A stretch of 64,000 nucleotides of DNA from NCBI RefSeq assembly GCF_030272615.1, contig NC_081410.1, forward strand, positions 290,345,957 through 290,409,956, written 5' to 3'. This stretch comes from Cryptomeria japonica (taxonomy: Eukaryota > Streptophyta > Pinopsida > Cupressales > Cupressaceae). Shown here piece by piece: positions 9,957-21,222 of this stretch. The translations under genes were made by a program, and so were the position numbers. Every line of letters begins with the position of its first letter. The first letter of the stretch is position 1. The notes under the pieces are model-generated. The model was given only the letters and a program-made list of their open reading frames with translations, did no database searches and was not told where the DNA came from.

Positions 9957-10944
9957 TTATTGTCACATTCCTAAGCAACTTGGAGTCACTTCTCAATGAC
10001 TTAAAAAGTTTTTGAAAAGCATTAAATGCTTTGTGTGTTCAACAAATTAACCTCCAAAGTCTTCCAAACCACTTATGGCTCTTACATGACCATTTATGGT
10101 TAACCCCTAACTCAACCCTCATATGACTCATGTGTCTCCTCAAGCATTTATTTCTTTGACCATGGTTATCCCTTTTACCTTGGCACAAGAGTTTATCCAT
10201 TGGATAAAAGCTTTATTCTTTGAATAAAGAATTTATTCACTCAACCCAACCTTGACCTTAACTCCCAAGCTAACCTTCAGGTCATATCAAGCATTTAATG
10301 CTTATTCCCTCTCCTCTCAACCTATCTCATATTGACACTTGTCATCTTGGGATTGGGTTGAAAGCCATCACATGGATTGAATATCATTCAATCCTGACCC
10401 TTGTTGAGATTACTCAATCTCAACCATCCATTGCTCCATTTTTCCTATAAATAGAGCCCATTTCTTCATAATCCAGATCCTAAAAACTTGTATGCATCTA
10501 AGTTATAGATAATTTTAGAGAGCATTTAGCATATCTTACTCATATTCACTCTTTTGGTTAAAATTAACAAATAGCATTTAGATAACTCATCCTTATTTGG
10601 TTATTCAGCTTGCATTTGCATACTTTTCATAATCATCTACAATCTTGAACCTCCATAAGCATCCATAGTGCAAAAAGTTGCTGAGAGCTACACTAATTTG
10701 GAACTTGGAGAGGAGAGGAACAAGGGAGAAGGAGCTAAGAGCATGGTAGAAGGCATTTGGAGATTTCTTCTTGCATTTACATTCATAGTTAAATGCTTTA
10801 CTTTATTTTTAGTGTCTCTTTTGGTATGCCTGCTTAGACTAATTTTTGGTTGATTAACAGTAATGTTTGCCTTTGTTTCTTTGTTTTGTGTGTTATACGA
10901 CCACAGGTTTTAGTCTAACCTTGCCCCATTTTTGCAGAGCATCA
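9957..10944 (+). repeat. TatA 5' LTR, part 2 (after NA1)
   Basis: Continuation of the LTR, matching 34591-35577. It has a clear TATA box TATAAATA (10446-10453; CTATAAATAGAGCC) followed by the transcribed part, and ends at GCAGAGCATCA. The first five bases (TTATT) are the second copy of NA1's target duplication. Confidence 0.95.
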
Positions 10945-10946
10945 TT

Positions 10947-10966
10947 TGGTGAACCCGACGTGAATC
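10947..10966 (+). other. TatA primer-binding site
   Basis: TGGTGAACCCGACGTGAATC starts two bases after the LTR. From memory of plant tRNA sequences, it is complementary over about 20 bases to the 3' end of tRNA-Trp (…CACGTCGGGTTCACCA). The neighbouring Tat element TatB uses a different site. Confidence 0.75.
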
Positions 10967-11029
10967 CAACACCCAACAACATTTTTATTTTTACAAAACT
11001 AACTTTTTGACTATTTAGCTTGACACACA

Positions 11030-11310
11030 GGTCACGCTTTGGCGCATTTGCCCATGCTTTAGCGCTATTGCAATTTGATATTTTAGTGCTATTGTTCTTA
11101 CAATGGTGCTATTGTCTCAAATTTGGCGCTATTGCCCATATTATAGTGCTTTTGCTTATTAACTAGTGCGTTTGTCCATACTTTAGCACTCTTGTATTGT
11201 TGTTTACATATTTTATTTTAGCGCCATTGTCTATACTTTAGTACATTTGTGTTAAGTAGCGCTTCTATTGTCACACAGAGTAGCGCTATTGTAACAGAAT
11301 GTTGTAAAAG
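11030..11310 (+). repeat. TatA leader array of TTTAGCGCTATTG words
   Basis: About ten degenerate copies of a word close to TTTAGCGCTATTGTC, spaced roughly 20-30 bases, lie shortly after the PBS in the untranslated leader. The reverse complement of the same word forms a matching array at 33385-33660. A related array occurs in TatB's leader. No protein frame runs through it. Confidence 0.8.
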
Positions 11311-11424
11311 AAAGGCCTTGTAACCGATAATATTATTTTTTAGGCTTGTGCAAGCCCACCATGTTTTCAAATATTTCTAACTGTTTGTTTCATGTGCAGG
11401 TTTTAAACTAACCCCTTTTGTTAC

Positions 11425-11620
11425 TTGACAATCAAAAACACTTCTTTTGGTGCTTTTAAAAATCACAAAAACAATTTTTATTTCTTGCAAGTTAGGATTC
11501 AAATTTCATTTTGGTGCTTAAAATCAACAAAACAAACCTTTATTTCTTGCAAGTTAGGATTATTTTCTTTTTGGTGCTTAAAATCAACAACACAAAAATT
11601 TGATTTCCTTGCATCAATCC
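11425..11620 (+). repeat. three ~70 bp tandem units in TatA leader
   Basis: Three imperfect units contain TTTTGGTGCTTAAAATCAACAA and TTTCTTGCAAGTTAGGATT. They are in the untranslated leader and read no long frame that starts with a convincing ATG context. Confidence 0.7.
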
Positions 11621-12749
11621 AGAATTAAAAATTCACAATCAACATTTTGATTTTGTGCAAGGAAAAAGAACAATCAACTTGTCTCATTTTTGTAAAAACG
11701 ATTTTACTTCATGCAAACATTTTTTTCATTAAAGTTGACTAGGATTTCAAATTCTAGTTTACTCAAACATATTGCCTTTAAAGTTAAAAAGATCATGGTT
11801 GTTGGAGCAACATCTCCAATTAGATAGAACATCATTGCAATGACAAGTTAAAAAGAACAAGTGTATTTTGTGTTTGACACACTTGTGCAAAAGAGTTGGT
11901 CGAGTGGTCCTACTTCTAACACACAATATCCTCTCCCTTGGCTTTCGTGGTACTAGGTGCAAGAAAAAAGTGTTAGTAACACTCAAGTTTTATATTTTTA
12001 AGAGAGGCATGCCAAGAGACACATCACTCTTGGGAATGACCTCGTGCAGTAAATCCTTCGAGCCGCTATAGAAATCAGGTGAGAGCGAAAGTTATAGCCT
12101 TGGGTATAGATGTTCCTATAGTGTAACTTGTCGAAAGGACAAATGGGCCCCACCACAAGTTACAAGGCTCTTAAGTGAGTCACTGCAGAATGAACTTATG
12201 TCCAAAAACATCAAAAATTACTAAACACTTTTAAGTAGTAGCCCACCTGTTCTATTGATTGAGGATATTTGTGATAAATTCAGTGCAAGAGCATAGATGG
12301 TTTTTCTCCCAAGATACTCAACATGCATATTTCCTTGAGTAGAAACATAACTTTTTGAAAGTTTACTTGTAGCTCGATAAAAGTGGTGACTCCCCCATCA
12401 TAGGGATCATCTATTTGTTATGCTCGTGCAAGACTTAGTATATCACACCCTTACCTACCACGGTGGGATTCATAAGGTATGTAGTACCAAAGTTGAAGAA
12501 ATATCAATATGTGGGCTGAAATTATTGCAACTGGCCATTTGACCTTACAGATAAAAGGTGTTTGAAGTATTTTTCATTTTTTCAAGACCAGTGCAAATTG
12601 AGCTGACTTCAAGATTTGGAAACACCTAAAATACATTTGGAAGAAAAAGTCATAAGAAGTTCAAAAGATTGGGTTGATCTAGACCCATACTTACTTGTGC
12701 CTTTTGAGGCAACATTCTTGTGTTTGTGTGCTTGATTTTTTTTCTTGTC
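11621..12749 (+). other. TatA leader, no gene seen
   Basis: Long non-coding leader typical of Tat elements. I see only short frames and no domain. NA2's target duplication AAAGA sits at its end (12750-12754). Confidence 0.6.
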
Positions 12750-12757
12750 AAAGATGA

Positions 12758-13556
12758 TGTTAAGATTCCCAAAGATACTGAGAGGGGGGGTGAATCAATA
12801 TCTAACTGGTTATAAGATTTTCTTAACTTAAAACATGTAAAGCATATCAATATTTTATACAGGTAAACAAAAAGTAATGCAATAAATTGAGAGAACATCA
12901 ACCACATGAAAAGCACACCATAACACAATAGTTTAACAAGGAAACCCGGTGTAGGAAAAACCTCGGTGGGATTTGTGACCCACAATATTCACTTACTAGC
13001 CAATAAGAGAATATTACTACTACAAGAGGGAGTTGCACATGCAGGAAGGCCAAGTGCCTAGAGCTCACTGCTCAATTACAAAATGGGAAGTCTCACTGAC
13101 TTACAAAATGGATTATGCAAATCCTATGTCTTGTACTACATCAAAATAGCATCTACTATGCTAGATCCAGTACCGATTTAAGCTCTGCTTTATACATAAA
13201 CCCTTAACCTATAATTCGCATAATAGGTCTTCCTTATTTCACCTATTAACTTCCTTTTTATCCATCATTAAAATGTTCTACAATGATCTCTTATATATAT
13301 GAGTCATTTTACAACTTGCCAAGTCGGCTTACAATGATTTTACAATAATTTACAAAATATATTATAAACAAAATTCCTGTCGCCTTCTGTGTCGGTATAC
13401 TTCCTTTCACTGTCGGTGGTCTGTGTGCCGGTGTAGAGTCTGACCTTGTTGGTGCCGGTAAATTGTCTTACCGGTGTCATAGGATTGTAAGGTTGCCATC
13501 AATGACAAAACCTTCAATCACCTACAATATCTCATTGGAGTGTGCATTTGCCAACA
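12758..13556 (-). repeat. NA2 3' LTR
   Basis: A 799 bp LTR, about 6% diverged from 19494-20295 over the ~380 bases I compared by hand. It shares with NA1 the GAGCTCTAGGCA block, the CCTGCATGTGCA word, CACCGACA-like U3 words and the terminal C-run. Confidence 0.92.
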
Positions 13557-13740
13557 ATCTCCCCCTTTGGCATTGATGGCAACACTCTTGAGAAAAATCC
13601 AAAATTTGTCATCCAAAAAGAATCTGCCAGAATTGTCTTGCCAAAAATTGTGTACCAAAAGAATATGTGTTCCCCCTGAGCTGATGAGTCATTTGTTGGT
13701 TATTTTTCTCATTCCACTACTCCCCCTTTGGCATCAATGA
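13557..13740 (-). other. NA2 duplicated polypurine tract
   Basis: AAAGGGGGAGAT (13557-13568) touches the LTR. A second CCAAAGGGGGAGTAG lies at about 13718-13732, again preceded on the sense strand by the word GCATTGATGCC or a near copy. CAGGGGGAAC lies between them. Confidence 0.78.
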
Positions 13741-13780
13741 CAAAGGTTGTCAAAGTGTCAATTGAGTGTGGTTTCCTTTT

Positions 13781-16700
13781 TCATCCTTGTAACCGGTTGG
13801 TTACAATCTGAAAAAGATCTACCAATACCGGATTCAGGCTCTGAATGAACCGTTTGCTATATTTTAATGCGGCCTATGTCCTTTAAATTGTACCGATGAG
13901 GTGTTGTCGGTGTTTTCTGTCCTTGAATTAAAGCATCAGATATTTCTTTTCTTAAGGAGGTGAGGTAGTCCAATTTTGGATTTAGTCTCCATTTTAGATT
14001 TTTAGCCTTTCCTTTTATTCTCTCCTTTTCTCTTTCCAACTTTAGAAGTTCCTCCACGAAACCTGTTATTTTCTGCTCAAAAAGTGATAATGGTTCAAAT
14101 GAATTAATGAAATTATCAGCTGGGTGAACTCACAATATTGGTTCCCACTTTTTGACCAACTTTGACACTTAGATGAACATGTTGCAAAAAATCTTCACTT
14201 TCCAACACCTATAACTTTTAAACTGTTAATAATTTGAAGATGATGTAAACTAGTGATTTGTAACATCTTTTTTGTAGATTCTAAATATAGTTTTTTCAAA
14301 TTTTTTTTAGTAAAATTTTATTGATTTTTCCATCTCCCTCAAAAGTAGTTTTTTACAGCAAACAACATTTTTTAAGAGTGATGAGCATCCCGAAACATAT
14401 AAATTTTTTTCTATAAATGATAAAAACTTATCTCTTTTAAAATTTGGTTTGTAACATCAATATCCAAGGCATGCAGTTGGTTTGATAGTGATATGTTGAA
14501 TATTTTTTATTTTATTAAGTTTTGAAGTCCGACTAATTATAATTTAGATATAGTTGTACGTTTGAACACATAACTTGTTCTATATATATCAAAATTCAGT
14601 TTTATTTTTTTTGTTAGAAAGAAGACATCTATACCTAGTGCATAGATATTTTTCAGAATTTTTTTGAATTATTTTACTATTTTTCCCAATGCATTAAACA
14701 AGGAAGTTCATGTTCGGTGAAAAACCTACAATCATAAAAAATAAAATAAAAATATATTAATGAAATTAAATATACTGAAAATTATACTATTTGGAAAGCT
14801 TATAATAAGGACTAAATACTTAAGAAAAGAAAACTTTGAAATGAATTCATTTGACCCCTCAAAAGCTAATGTAAAATTGATTTTTTATCAGCATTTGATA
14901 GATGCAAAGGAGACTCCATTGCAAGTATGATTTAGAAGTAGAGAGGTTCTATCCAAGAAATTTTGATCTAAGAGCCTTTGATCTAACTCTCTTCAATTAA
15001 TTACTTCAAATGGGACCTCTTAAAGCTTAAATCATTATATTTTTTAAAAAATGTATGATTTCAGCAAAAATCAGGATGTACCAAAAAGTGGGAACCAGCT
15101 TTGTGAGTTCACCCAGCTAGTTGATTTATTTCTTCTTGTATCTTGTTGATCTTTTGGTCTATATCTACTGTCAAAAAGTTAGTTTTACATGTATCTTTGT
15201 AGAATGTTTTAAATTCCTTCAATGTACTACATAGTTCTGGTAAAAGAGTATCAAATTGTCTTGTACACTTTTTTATTTCTTCTTCAAAGAATTTGTGTTT
15301 TTCCTTCTCTAGTCTCTCCTTGAATGCTTCCTCTTTTATTTGTTCAACTATCATAGTGTTGTCAGTAATATACTTAGACAATGTGTCAATTTGATTCAAA
15401 GAATCTTTATTATCTACATTGCACTTAGGTGCTATCATTTTCAAAATTGGAATTGTGTCATCAATTGCTTTGTATGCTTGTGAACTACCCTCTATTATCT
15501 TCTTGATAGAATCCAAAAGAACTTATGTCACATTTATCGGTTTGAATTTTGCATTTGAAGAGTCAATAATTTGTATTCCACTGGTGGGAGAAATTTCTTT
15601 GCTTGTGGTGACCTCTAGTAGGTCAGTTTGTGTTTGCATCTCTTTAAGCAAAGGTTTGGATTGCTCAGCTATTGTCGATGGCACTATCTTTGCATGAACC
15701 TATTGCTGTGAGGGAGCCTGTTGCTCTGCCTATTTCTCAATGTTGTCACCTACCAATTTACCTTTTGTGCTATCTGTTGTCAGTGCCTCATTTGCCATAT
15801 CTATTTTCCCTGTTGAATCCTTATCTACCACAATATTGACTTTCTGAGTGTCAATGTTCATTGTATATAACACCTCAGAATCTGGATTTGTGTCCTCATG
15901 TGATACATCCATACTCTCACTAGTCGGTTGATTGTCAATGGTAACTATCGATGGAGTATCTAGAGGTGATGGGGATAAGTTATCTATTATTTTTATGCTA
16001 CGTGGACCACTAACCTTACCTTTTCCCTTATCCTTATCTTTTTGGTATACTTTGATGGGTTTAGGATTTCGATATTCTTCCTGCTTTTCCTTCTCTACAA
16101 GGAATATGTCCCATGCATTATCTATTTCCTCTGCAACCTCATTCACTCTACCAACCATAAGTGCTACATGCCAGTGTGTAGTTGAAAATACTAACCGGTT
16201 AGCCTCAGAGATCAAATCATCTATCTTTTTTGGTGTCATGGTTGGATATACAGCAAGTAGTTTTTCAATTTTTATTTTCTTATCAAGCTCTACAACAGCT
16301 TGCCTTCTAGCTTCAACTCTTTTGAACAGTTCTGCCGGTAATTCATCCACAACTTGCATAAAAAATTTCTTGTAAATATCCAAGTGTAGGATTACACTGT
16401 TTTCAATTTTTTCCTTGTCATCAGTTGATAATGAGTCATATCATTTGTTGATGTTTTTCAGCTTTCCATCCTTTGTTATTTCATTGAGAAGTTTGTCAAT
16501 TGGAGCAATGGTTTTTTGAGTCTTCTTCTTGGGGGTTAACTTCTTCTTTGGAGTTAATTTCCTAGATATGGGCCTTACTGCCTGTTGTTTCTATCTAGTT
16601 CTTCTAGAAGAAGGTGTAGATACCAGTGAAGGTTTCCTTTTTCTCACAACTCTTTTGAATGCAGCTAATATGTCACTTTCTGAAGAATTTCCAACCGATG

Positions 16701-18006
16701 AAAGGTGAGTTTCCGGTTGAAGTGCTTCTAACTCATCTTCAGTAATACCAGTTTGTTTGAGTACATCATCCTTAATAGCTTTTGCTTGTCTGGATCCTCT
16801 TCTAACTATTGCTTCAACCTTCTTAACCCTTTTCTTTGATTGAATTTGGTTTTCAATAGTCTCAGCACTGCCAAATACCTCTTCTTTAGGTTCCTTAGGT
16901 GCTTCCAGGAGGGCTTTTGCATATGTTTCTATTATGTGGTCATTAGTTTCATACCCCATTTCAGTAACCCAAATGGTTCTTGGGATAACTGCCTCCATCC
17001 AAATTTCATCCTTCTTTATAACAAAACAAATTTCATCCTTATACTTGTTTACAATTTCTTGTGACAATCTGACTCTGGTCTTCATTCGGGCCTTCAATGC
17101 CTGAAAATACTCATCTATGTTCTTTTCTTTGTTCTCTCCCATGTTGTTTAGTAAATTTGACAACTATTTGCCTACTGGTATGTCAAAACCAAGATTTATG
17201 TTACCAATACCAGGTACTTGTTTGGTTATGTGTAGCATTAAACAGACAAGTAGGTTTCCAAATCTGAATGTCCCCTTTTTGTCTTTCTTAATCTTTCCCA
17301 AATTGTCAATTAGCTCATCTTTAAGCCATTCACACACATCTATTTTTGTATTATCATTAATCATGTCATAGGCACTCTTTATGCATAGGTTAGAGACTGA
17401 GTTTAACCTATTTACATGTGTCGTTTTGTAGCCTAAGATCATACTGATGAATATGACATTGATATCTGTTACATCATTTACCCTTAAGGATCTTTTATCG
17501 GATGTTGCACCGGTTAGGTTAATCACTAGGTCATTTGAGACCTTCTTTGTTTTATCAGGTCTGTTACCGGTGGAGGGTAACCCTGTCATAGCTTTTACTA
17601 CTTCTTTAGTGATTTTGTGAACTAAGTCCAACCAGAAGAATGCACCATGTACCCTTCTTAGTACTATCCTTATAACATCCTTAGGAAAATCCGAAATACT
17701 AAGAATTTCAATGAAACCTAGGGTTTCTACTATCTTGTGTTCAGGTTTAACATTACCAGATTCATCACAAATTATAGACTTATACATATTCTTGATTTCC
17801 TCATCACCTAATTCCTCTATGTGACAATGAATGTACATTCTAGGGTCTTCAACAAAAACTACTCCTTTAGTGATTTGAGAAAAAGCACCAACATTATCAT
17901 CTTTCTTGGCAATTTCGGGAACTAATTGAAATATGGGTCTAGAGCGTTTAATCACTTCAACTACAGTAGGGTTTTCTATGAATTCAGGGACAGATGAAGA
18001 AGCCAT
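13781..18006 (-). pseudogene. NA2 ORF2, unrecognised protein, split by a DNA element
   Basis: Starts at ATG 18006 (MASSSVPEFIENPTVVEV) and ends at TGA 13781-13783 (LFQIVTNRLQG). Its first 280 codons are uninterrupted, making this the best-preserved N-terminal part of the family: PRMYIHCHIEELGDEEIK, then FFWLDLVHKITKEVVKAM and GLPSTGNRPDKTKK. A stop at ~17161 precedes the MGENKEKN segment. The basic region (TPKKKLTPKKK), the VEARRQAVVELDKKIK helix and the coiled-coil C-terminus follow, as in NA1. The frame is cut at 14118-15118 by a TIR element. Conservation with NA1 is high and with NA3 moderate, in the same order. The function is unknown. Confidence 0.8.
14122..15114. mobile_element. 993 bp non-autonomous TIR DNA transposon
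   Basis: The inverted ends are about 35 bp with four mismatches: GGGTGAACTCACAA...GGTTCCCACTTTTTG at the left and its complement at the right. They are flanked by AGCT (14118-14121 and 15115-15118), consistent with a 4 bp target duplication, although AGCT is palindromic and the exact end is uncertain by a few bases. The interior is AT-rich without a reading frame. It splits NA2 ORF2 at a point where NA1 is continuous. The superfamily is unresolved. Confidence 0.8.
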
Positions 18007-18148
18007 GATTATAAATACCTTTATCTACCTTAGGAATGATTTCTTGATGAGTTGCTTCACTTCTTTTCTCAGAATGCCTTTGCTCTAGAATTTTTGCGCT
18101 CTCAAAGGTTTGAATGCTCGGTGAAATGAAAATGGAGCCAAAACACTA

Positions 18149-18155
18149 TTTTATA
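18149..18155 (-). promoter_or_regulatory. TATA-like box upstream of NA2 ORF2
   Basis: GCATTATAAAATAG on the minus strand, 143 bases before the ORF2 ATG. It is followed by GTTTTGGCTCCATTTTCATT and CACCGAGCATTCAAACC, which match NA1 closely. Position and leader are conserved. Confidence 0.55.
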
Positions 18156-18310
18156 ATGCTATTTTTGCCAACCATCACATTTAATGTTTGTCGGTTAGGT
18201 AATGACTTAACTTATCTACTGGTATAGAAGTAATTTCAAATTCTCACCATCAACCAAGGGAATAATAGCATGTAGCACATTTGTTTGCCAAACCCTCAAA
18301 GGAATTTTCT

Positions 18311-19422
18311 TCAGTTGGATGAAGAGCCTCCTATCAGTGGAGTGTTACTCTATTCTACTAGTGGAGGAGTATTCCTATCACCATTTAGTTCTGATTTCCT
18401 GATCTATTGTTTTGAGAATTCCTACTTTACCTCTTCAACTTTTTCTTTACCTTTCAAACTAGGACCTTTGTTATTTACCGGTGAGGACTTGCTTCTACAA
18501 AATTTAGCAATATGTCCAATCTTGTTATAGGCATAACAAGTCACATTATTTTTCTAAATAGCTTTTCCATATCCTATGCCAATTTGTGTTCTGCATTGAT
18601 TAGATAAGTGTCCAAATCTTCCACAAACATAACATCTTACATTGATTCTGCAATTTTTTGAATTATGACCAACTTTTTTGCATTTTGAACATTGACCAGT
18701 GGGTGTATTGGTATTATGATAATTTCTAGATCTACATTGATTTTCTCTATGACCATACTTGTTACAGTTATAGCATTTGCCATTAAATTTATAAGTAGTA
18801 GGTTGTCTTACCGGTTTGCCTTGATCCTGTGTGTTTGCAGTACCAGAGCTTTCACTAGCTTCAAATCCAAGGCCACAAGTGTCACCGTTAGGTTTCTGAT
18901 TCTTCAACAAGTCACCAAGTTCTTCTGAGCTTTTCTTGAATTTTTCTTTGTGCTGATTTGTAGTATCCAGTTCTCTTTCCAAGATTTCTTTCTGTCTCAT
19001 AAGTTCATTTGAGTCATTCTGTGTATGCATCAAATTTGTCTTCAACATATCATTTTCATAGCTAAGTCTTGTGTTCTCATTTGCAGCATCACTTATTCTT
19101 CTAGTCAGATCTTCTTCATTCTTCTTCCTATCTTCAATTTCCTTACAAAATCTCATAGTCATATTCTGCATCTCATTCTTTATGTCATGTTTTCTTGTTT
19201 CAACTTGTTTATCAGATCACCAAGAGTTTCCTTTTCATCATTCTCATTTTGCATCTTTTCACAAAGTTCTCTTCTCTTGTTTCTTGCAATGGTAAGATTT
19301 TCTTGAAGTGCTTGAATAATATCCTGTGCAGCCTTTAGATCATCTTCAAGTTTGATATTTTTTAACTTTTATACATCATAGTCTTAGAGAGTTGCTTCTA
19401 ATTTCTTCATCAAGTTTTCCAT
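18311..19422 (-). pseudogene. NA2 ORF1: coiled coil with four CCHC zinc knuckles
   Basis: Start at ATG 19422 (MENLMKKLE), end at TGA 18311-18313. The N-terminal coiled coil carries two stops (near 19370-19385) and a one-base deletion near 19187. From 19171 down the frame is open for 205 codons through three knuckles: CYNCNKYGHRENQC, CSKCKKVGHNSKNC and CYVCGRFGHLSNQC. The fourth has lost its second Cys (CYAYNKIGHIAKFC). This copy shows the intact form of knuckle 2 that is broken in NA1. It is probably the RNA-binding structural protein of the element. Confidence 0.8.
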
Positions 19423-19479
19423 CTCTACCGGTGTCAAGATCTTCCTCAAGCTGTTAGGCTTCTAAAAATAGAGGACCAA

Positions 19480-19491
19480 GCTCTGATACCA
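19480..19491 (-). other. NA2 primer-binding site (initiator tRNA-Met)
   Basis: TGGTATCAGAGC on the minus strand, two bases from the 5' LTR, as in NA1 and NA3. Confidence 0.9.
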
Positions 19492-19493
19492 AT

Positions 19494-20295
19494 TGTTAGG
19501 ATTCCCAAAGATACTAAGAGGGGGGGGTGTCAATCAGTATCTAACTAGTTATAAGATTTTATTAACTTGAAACATGTAAAGCATATCAATACTGTATACT
19601 AGTAAACAAAAAGTAATGTAATAAACATAGATAACATCAACCACATGAAAAGCACACCATAACACAATAGTTTAACAAGGAAACCCGGTGTGGGAAAAAC
19701 CTCAGTGGGATTTGTGACCCACAATATTCACTTACTGGCCAATAAGAGAATATTACTGCTACAAGAGGGGCCTTCACATACAGGAAGGCCAAGTGCCTAG
19801 AGCTCACTGCTCAATTACAAAATGGGAAGTCTCACTCACTTACAAAATGGATTATGCAAATCCAATGTCTTGTACTGTTTTAAAATAGCATCTATTATGC
19901 CAAATCCAGTACCGGTTTAAGCTCTGCTTTATACATAAACCCTTAACCTATAATTTGCATAATAGGTCTGCCTTATTTCGCCTATTAACTTCCTTTTTAT
20001 CCATCATTAAAATGTTCTACAATGATCTCTTATATATATGAGTCATTTTACAACTTGTCAAGTCGGCTTACAATAATTTTACAATAATTTACAAAATATA
20101 TAATAAACAAATTTCTTGTCGGCTTTTGTGCTGGTATACTTCCTTTCACTGTCGATGGTATGTGTGCCAGTGTAGAGTCTAACCTTGTTGGTGCCGGTAA
20201 ATTGTCTTGCCAGTGTCATAGGATTGTAAGGTTGCCATCAATAACAAAATCTTCAATCACCTACAATATCTCATTGGAGTGTGCATTTGCCAACA
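19494..20295 (-). repeat. NA2 5' LTR
   Basis: An 802 bp LTR, partner of 12758-13556. It is followed at 20296-20300 by AAAGA, the target duplication, after which TatA sequence resumes. Confidence 0.92.
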
Positions 20296-20300
20296 AAAGA

Positions 20301-21222
20301 AACATCATAAAACCAAAATCCAAAACAAGTATTCATTCAACACAAACATTTTCAAAAACAAAAGATCAAAAAACCAAGAGCAACAACAAAAGTGTCGAAT
20401 TATATGACCATTCTTCACATCTTGAGAAAGAAGAATCTTCATCAACACATCAACTTGAAGAAAAGACCATTAAGCTCAAAGGCTCTTATCAAAAGGAGGA
20501 AATTCTTCTATCTTAATAGACAAATCTTTGTCTCTCATAGAACCTTCTTACATCACATGCGTCTTTACCTTCAAGGGAAATCAAATGAATTTCATCTAGA
20601 ATCATTAAATTGTAGAGCTTTTACTCAATACAAAGCTTTAAGTTATCATCAAAATAAGGGAGGCAAGATCAATCCTGCTTTCTTTTTAGATATTTGTATC
20701 ACATATAACTCAATTAGGGTAGAACCACCAACCCCTGAACAAGCAGAGGAAGAATTTATTCCTTTTGTAACACAAAGTTTCTATTGAAGTTGAACATCTC
20801 ATCCATTATCACATTCATATCTCATCAAAATCCATTCCAACTCTCAAAACATTAAAAGGTTTTTGTCCTAAGTTCTATTTCAATATTGCTTGAGTCAAAC
20901 ACAACACATCACTTTTAGAGTGTCTCTACATCTAGGATAAACTCATCCTAAGAGACATTTCTATGCAGGTTAAAACTAGTCTATGAGTGCATCCTCTCAT
21001 TACTAGGTAGTTGAGTCTATAATACATCTTAGATTTCTCTAAACCTTATCACATCAAACTTTATCAATCCAACACAACAAGCAATTCAAGAAAGAACTTT
21101 GGTAACATCTACCTTTAGTGCTAGGGATCCGTATACAAAGCACTTCACCAAACATCAATCTTTCATTTCACCACCAACTCATCATCATTTTCATCAAACT
21201 TCAACAAAAACTTGCAAACAAA
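20301..21222 (+). other. TatA leader between NA2 and gag
   Basis: An A-rich stretch joined in the ancestral element to 12749. An open frame of 131 codons starts at about 20392 (MSNYMTILHILRKKN), but it has no domain, and such frames are common in AT-rich leaders. I see no supported gene. Confidence 0.5.

Larger units (their letters stand above)
12758..20295 (-). mobile_element. NA2: polymerase-less Sirevirus-like LTR element
   Basis: Second copy of the NA family, minus strand, 7.5 kb including a 993 bp DNA-element insertion. The LTRs run TGTTAAG/TGTTAGG...CCAACA. The target duplication AAAGA is at 12750-12754 and 20296-20300; three extra bases (TGA) lie between the left duplication and the LTR, probably a small local duplication. 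Order from the right: 5' LTR, PBS, ORF1, TATA-like box, ORF2, double PPT, 3' LTR. There is no polymerase gene. It is closely related to NA1 but not identical, so the two are separate insertions and not one duplicated block. Confidence 0.92.

Noticed and set aside
10668-10853. A 61-codon frame with a membrane-like segment, present in both TatA LTRs (also 35301-35486)
   Set aside because: It starts with GTG, not ATG. Its conservation is simply that of two LTRs of one element, and there is no evidence of translation.
11030-11310. A CRISPR-like array
   Set aside because: The words are short, degenerate and irregularly spaced, there are no unique spacers of fixed length, and the context is a plant retroelement leader.
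20392-20787. A 131-codon frame upstream of TatA gag as an extra ORF
   Set aside because: It has an ATG but no domain, a poor composition for a conserved protein, and lies in an A-rich leader. Kept only as leader sequence.
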